Assembly: GCA_018971745.1 (NCBI GenBank)
Contig: JAGXAD010000021.1
Location: forward strand, 1 to 8,981
Reading direction: 5' to 3'
Source of the DNA: Patescibacteria group bacterium
GTDB taxonomy: Bacteria > Patescibacteriota > Minisyncoccia > Sungbacterales > GWA2-42-14
Length of the DNA stretch: 8,981 bases
Position numbers and translations under genes: made by a program. Position 1 is the stretch's first letter. Each line of letters opens with the position of its first letter. The notes under the pieces are model-generated. The model searched no databases. It saw nothing but the letters and a program-made list of their open reading frames with translations, and had not been told where the DNA came from. Below, in pieces: positions 6,123 to 8,981 of the stretch.

Positions 6123-6150
6123 TTTTGCCTTTTGCATTTTGCCTTTTGCA
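6123..6150. repeat. 7-bp tandem array (TTTTGCM type)
   Basis: Four contiguous heptamers alternate ttttgcc, ttttgca, ttttgcc and ttttgca, making a perfect 14-base unit present twice. The 12-mer ttttgcattttg (6130-6141) is identical to one in the greA-lysS spacer (5484-5495). Confidence 0.8.
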
Positions 6151-6166
6151 TTAAACGGATAAATAC

Positions 6167-6194
6167 ATTGTATTCGTTTTATAGAATTTCGCAA
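6167..6194 (-). promoter_or_regulatory. possible sigma-70-type promoter for greA
   Basis: On the minus strand TTGCGA (-35, four of six consensus bases) is followed after 16 bases by TACAAT (-10, five of six). The -35 begins three bases after the mrdA stop codon, which is where a promoter for greA would be expected. The -35 is only moderate, so this is a candidate. Confidence 0.35.
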
Positions 6195-6197
6195 TAA

Positions 6198-8156
6198 CTA
6201 CTGTGCAATACCCGCTTTTTGATAGCGGTTTTCCGCCCACCACGAAAGAATGTCGCGCGCAATCGGCACTGCCATAAGCGACCCTTCCCCGCCCCGTTCC
6301 ACAAACACCGTAACGGCGATTTCGGGATTGTCGTAGGGCGCAAATCCGGTAAACCACGCGTGCGTTTCGCCTTTGACGCGCCCGGTTTCCGCGGTGCCGG
6401 TTTTGCCCGCGACCGGAGGCGCAACCGACGACAGGGCGGACGCGGAACCTTCTACTACCGCCATGCGCATGCCTTCCCGCACAATTTTCAAATCATCGCG
6501 GCTCACAAAATTCGCGCGCCGCACCCGAGGCGCAAATTCAGCAACAACATTCCCGCTCTCGTCCAAAACGGTTTTGGCAATACGCGGCTCAAAAAGCGTT
6601 CCCCAATTCGCAATTGCCGCAGTTGCCATATTGATCTGCAAAGCCGTTACCCGCATGTCGCCCTGTCCAATGCTGATGTGATAGGTGTCGCCAAGCCGCC
6701 ATATCGGGTCTTCCGGATGCTTGATCGCTTTCCAATCCTGGTCGGGAATCACTCCGGCTTTTTCTCCCGGAACGTCAATGCCTGAATTTTCTCCAAACCC
6801 AAAGAGCGACAAATATTTTTTTATCCGGCTTACGCCAAGCCCTTGAATGTCGCGATACCCTCCGCCAATGGTGTAAAAATATACGTTCGCGGAATACGCA
6901 ATGGCGCGCCTCATATCAACCCACCCAAGCGCTTTCCAATCCTTAAATATGCTTTGCTCGCCCGGCTTATACGGATTGGGGATGGAAATAAAACCTTCGT
7001 CAAAAATTTTGCGCGCCGGATCAATAATGTTTTCTTCAAGCGCGGCGCTTGCCAGCATCGGCTTAATGGTGGAACCCGCCGGATACAACGCTGAGATCGC
7101 GCGATTTAAAAACGGAAACGCGGGGTCGTTTGCCAATTTTTGAAATGCATTTTGACTCATGCCTTTTTTAAAAAGATTTCCGTCAACGGTTGGAAAACTT
7201 ACGAACGCCAGAATTGATCCGTCCCGCGGATCGCTTATCACAATGGCTCCGGCGCGCTTTCCCGCTTGGAGCAAATGGTCTTGAAACGCGCGATACGCGA
7301 AATCCTGAAGTTCAGCGTCAATATTTAACATAAGCGCGTTTCCCGACTTGCCGTCCTCAGACGCGTGCTCCTCCTGAAATTGCCCTTTTGCGTTTATTTC
7401 TATTGCCTTTTTGCCCAATACCCCGCGCAACTCGCGATCATAATACAATTCAATCCCGGCTTTGCCCGCCATAATGTTTATTTGAGTATCGCCGCCGGAC
7501 AAATCCCTTCCCACGTACCCAAGAACGCTCGTAAGCGACGGCCCGTACGGATACGCCCGCAGAAAATCCTGCGCCAACTCGGCGCCGGGAAAAAAATCAG
7601 ACTGCGACTGAAACTCCAGCGCGTCATCGCGGTTCAACCCTTCAGCAACAATAACTTCCTGCGGGAGCGACGCTGGATCAAATTCCCGCGCGGGCAATAC
7701 GCCATTTTCCGCCAGCACCTCGTCAAGGGATTTATGCGCAAATCGCGCCAATGACTCAAGAACTGTTTTTATTTCAGACGAATCAGCAACTGATTTTTTT
7801 CGGAACACCAACGAAAACGCCGGCTCATTGACCGCAACCGGTTTGCGGTTGCGGTCATACACGATGCCGCGTTCCGCCGGAGATTGCACGACAAAAAACT
7901 GATTTTGCTCCGACCTTTTTGCGTAGTCCCTCCCATGCGCGACTTCCAAATACGCAAGCTTGCCCGCCAACGCGATCAACCCGGCGAAAAGAACGGCAAA
8001 AAAAATAAAAAACGGCTTGTCCGAAATCGCGTGCAGAATCACGCCCTCGGCTGATTCGCGGCTAAATCCGGGAGCATTATGCGCATCCATAAAAATTTCT
8101 TCGGGATGCAATTCAACTCCCTTGCGCACGGTATGATGAGAAAAAAAGTTAAACAT
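6198..8156 (-). CDS. mrdA: penicillin-binding protein 2 (elongasome transpeptidase)
   Basis: A class B penicillin-binding protein that cross-links peptidoglycan during side-wall growth, anchored in the cytoplasmic membrane with its catalytic domain outside. It has 652 residues, typical for PBP2. The order is a cytoplasmic tail (1-47), one membrane segment (about 48-69), the dimerisation/pedestal region with RGIVYDRNRKPVAVN at 96-110, a linker with RGVLGKKAIEINAKG, and the transpeptidase domain from about 275. All three active-site motifs are intact: GSTIK at 361-365 (nucleophile S362, K365), SAN at 422-424, and KTGTAETG at 585-592. The ATG at 8154-8156 overlaps the end of mreD by eight bases (ATGTTTAA), suggesting translational coupling. 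A later start at Met23 would keep all domains, but coupling favours the first. The cytoplasmic tail of almost 50 residues is longer than usual. RodA, the usual glycosyltransferase partner, is not in the window. Confidence 0.96.
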   Translation of the reverse strand: MFNFFSHHTVRKGVELHPEEIFMDAHNAPGFSRESAEGVILHAISDKPFFIFFAVLFAGLIALAGKLAYLEVAHGRDYAKRSEQNQFFVVQSPAERGIVYDRNRKPVAVNEPAFSLVFRKKSVADSSEIKTVLESLARFAHKSLDEVLAENGVLPAREFDPASLPQEVIVAEGLNRDDALEFQSQSDFFPGAELAQDFLRAYPYGPSLTSVLGYVGRDLSGGDTQINIMAGKAGIELYYDRELRGVLGKKAIEINAKGQFQEEHASEDGKSGNALMLNIDAELQDFAYRAFQDHLLQAGKRAGAIVISDPRDGSILAFVSFPTVDGNLFKKGMSQNAFQKLANDPAFPFLNRAISALYPAGSTIKPMLASAALEENIIDPARKIFDEGFISIPNPYKPGEQSIFKDWKALGWVDMRRAIAYSANVYFYTIGGGYRDIQGLGVSRIKKYLSLFGFGENSGIDVPGEKAGVIPDQDWKAIKHPEDPIWRLGDTYHISIGQGDMRVTALQINMATAAIANWGTLFEPRIAKTVLDESGNVVAEFAPRVRRANFVSRDDLKIVREGMRMAVVEGSASALSSVAPPVAGKTGTAETGRVKGETHAWFTGFAPYDNPEIAVTVFVERGGEGSLMAVPIARDILSWWAENRYQKAGIAQ

Positions 8157-8664
8157 AATATGTTCGTTCTAAACGCCCAAAAAAATAAGCAACTGCGCCG
8201 ATGCAAAAAAGAAGTACCGCACTTAAAACAATTTCCCAGCCAAACAACGGAGAAACCACATAATCCAAAACCGCGCCGTAACCCGCCTGCCCGGCCCCGG
8301 CAAAAAAAAGCCAGAGCATGCGGAGAAGCAGCATGCCTGCCCACCCCGCAACGGAAAAAAAGAAAAACTGAAACCGTCCCGATGCGTTTACCAAAAAATG
8401 CGCCGCCATCATGACAAACGAAACAACAATAAAAATAAAAAACCAGAACCAAACCGTCCCCGCCGCAAGAAAACCCCGTAAAATCCCGATCAACGCGCCG
8501 ACAAAGAATATTTCATGCGGCTTAAGCCGGAACGAGACAAAAACAAAAAACCAGAACAAAACCAGATTAGTGAGCATGCCCCAAAAATGAAACGCCGCGT
8601 CAAAAAAAAATCCCGCGGTAAAAACCAGAAATAACAATATTAAAAATAAAAAAAACTTTTCCAT
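8149..8664 (-). CDS. mreD: rod-shape-determining membrane protein MreD
   Basis: A polytopic membrane protein of the elongasome, thought to connect MreC and MreB to the peptidoglycan synthases. It has 171 residues, a usual length. About six hydrophobic segments are visible at 4-22, 27-45, 51-68, 70-91, 98-120 and 143-163, separated by very short loops, with a short polar tail (GRLERTYYV). The sequence itself is weakly conserved. The name rests mainly on size, topology and the conserved position between mreC and mrdA; the loop-helix segment PHEIFFVGALIGILRGF also fits MreD. ATG 8662-8664 lies five bases after the mreC stop and the gene overlaps mrdA by eight bases, so the three genes are surely one transcript. 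Confidence 0.85.
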   Translation of the reverse strand: MEKFFLFLILLFLVFTAGFFFDAAFHFWGMLTNLVLFWFFVFVSFRLKPHEIFFVGALIGILRGFLAAGTVWFWFFIFIVVSFVMMAAHFLVNASGRFQFFFFSVAGWAGMLLLRMLWLFFAGAGQAGYGAVLDYVVSPLFGWEIVLSAVLLFCIGAVAYFFGRLERTYYV

Positions 8665-8669
8665 GATTT

Positions 8670-8981
8670 TTACTTCAAAATATACACTTCTTCGTCCTGA
8701 AACGGGTCAAACAAAGAACGAACCCGCGCGTCAAGAAACACGCGCGCCTCGTTCTCCCGCACGCGGGACACCGTTCCAATGATAAAACCGTACGGATACG
8801 CGGAATCCGCGTGCGAGACCAACGCAATTTCGCCTTCCGCAACTTGCGCGCCGTATGGCACTAAACTAAGCGCAAATTCTCCGGCGCCGTCTCCCTGCGC
8901 GGATGCGCGAAGCGTCGTTCCCGCAAACACAATGTCAATTTTTTCCGAAGGGCTGGTTGCCAAAATCACTTTTGCTGTTTT
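8670..8981 (-). CDS. mreC: rod-shape-determining protein MreC, C-terminal 103 residues
   Basis: A membrane-anchored extracytoplasmic scaffold of the elongasome that binds PBP2. Only the end of its second beta domain is inside the window. The frame is open to the right edge, beginning KTAKVILATSPSEKIDIVF, so the GTG at 8967-8969 is not a true start. Family features are the sequence around AGTTLRASAQGDGAGEFAL, followed by LVPYGAQVAEGEIALVSHAD, the YPYGFIIGTVSRV strand that corresponds to the conserved P-x-G-[ILV]-x-[IV]-G element of MreC, and a final FQDEEVYILK that matches the usual ending of the domain. The TAA stop (8670-8672) is followed by the mreD start after five bases. mreB would be expected further upstream, outside the window. 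Confidence 0.88.
   Translation of the reverse strand, partial: KTAKVILATSPSEKIDIVFAGTTLRASAQGDGAGEFALSLVPYGAQVAEGEIALVSHADSAYPYGFIIGTVSRVRENEARVFLDARVRSLFDPFQDEEVYILK

Noticed and set aside
8079..8414. Plus-strand open frame antisense to mreD and mrdA
   Set aside because: It is a shadow of two recognised genes, with a very basic, low-complexity composition and no family resemblance.
8798..8812. 15-bp palindrome acgcgga-a-tccgcgt in mreC
   Set aside because: It lies within coding sequence, has almost no loop and has no second copy in the window. It is probably chance.

Overview
This window looks like ordinary chromosome from a small-genome, walled, rod-shaped bacterium, most likely Patescibacteria (CPR), probably Parcubacteria. 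That assignment is inference. It rests on the style of the SerRS and LysRS sequences, the tight head-to-tail packing of core genes, the general lack of strong Shine-Dalgarno sequences, and AT-rich repeat-bearing intergenic spacers. I see no phage, transposon, CRISPR, rRNA or tRNA, and no undescribed defence or biosynthetic system.

Almost all genes lie on the minus strand, so transcription runs from high to low coordinates. In that order they are: the 3' end of mreC, mreD and mrdA (PBP2), a cell-elongation block; greA (transcript cleavage factor); lysS; a calcium/cation:proton antiporter split by a one-base frameshift in a run of eight A; serS; then, past one short plus-strand gene, the first 290 codons of alr (alanine racemase), which runs off the left edge. 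The plus-strand gene (984-1385) encodes a small PRPP-binding purine-type phosphoribosyltransferase. It diverges from alr and converges on serS, and the two convergent genes share one compact bidirectional terminator.

Functionally, alr supplies D-alanine for peptidoglycan, and PBP2 with MreC and MreD inserts new peptidoglycan along the side wall. GreA, LysRS and SerRS serve transcription and translation, the phosphoribosyltransferase fits base salvage, and the antiporter exports cations.

The more unusual material is in the DNA rather than the gene list. At least five places carry short tandem arrays with a 7-base period and different unit sequences (144-171, 3831-3865, 5437-5525, 6048-6075, 6123-6150). 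Four lie in spacers and one in alr coding sequence. In the two larger spacers an A-rich array faces a T-rich array, giving a large imperfect palindrome. A separate 26-bp palindrome with CCTCC/GGAGG arms sits in alr exactly where the protein looks 4-6 residues longer than its relatives, which suggests an in-frame insertion of a palindromic repeat. No stretch longer than about 225 bases lacks a gene.
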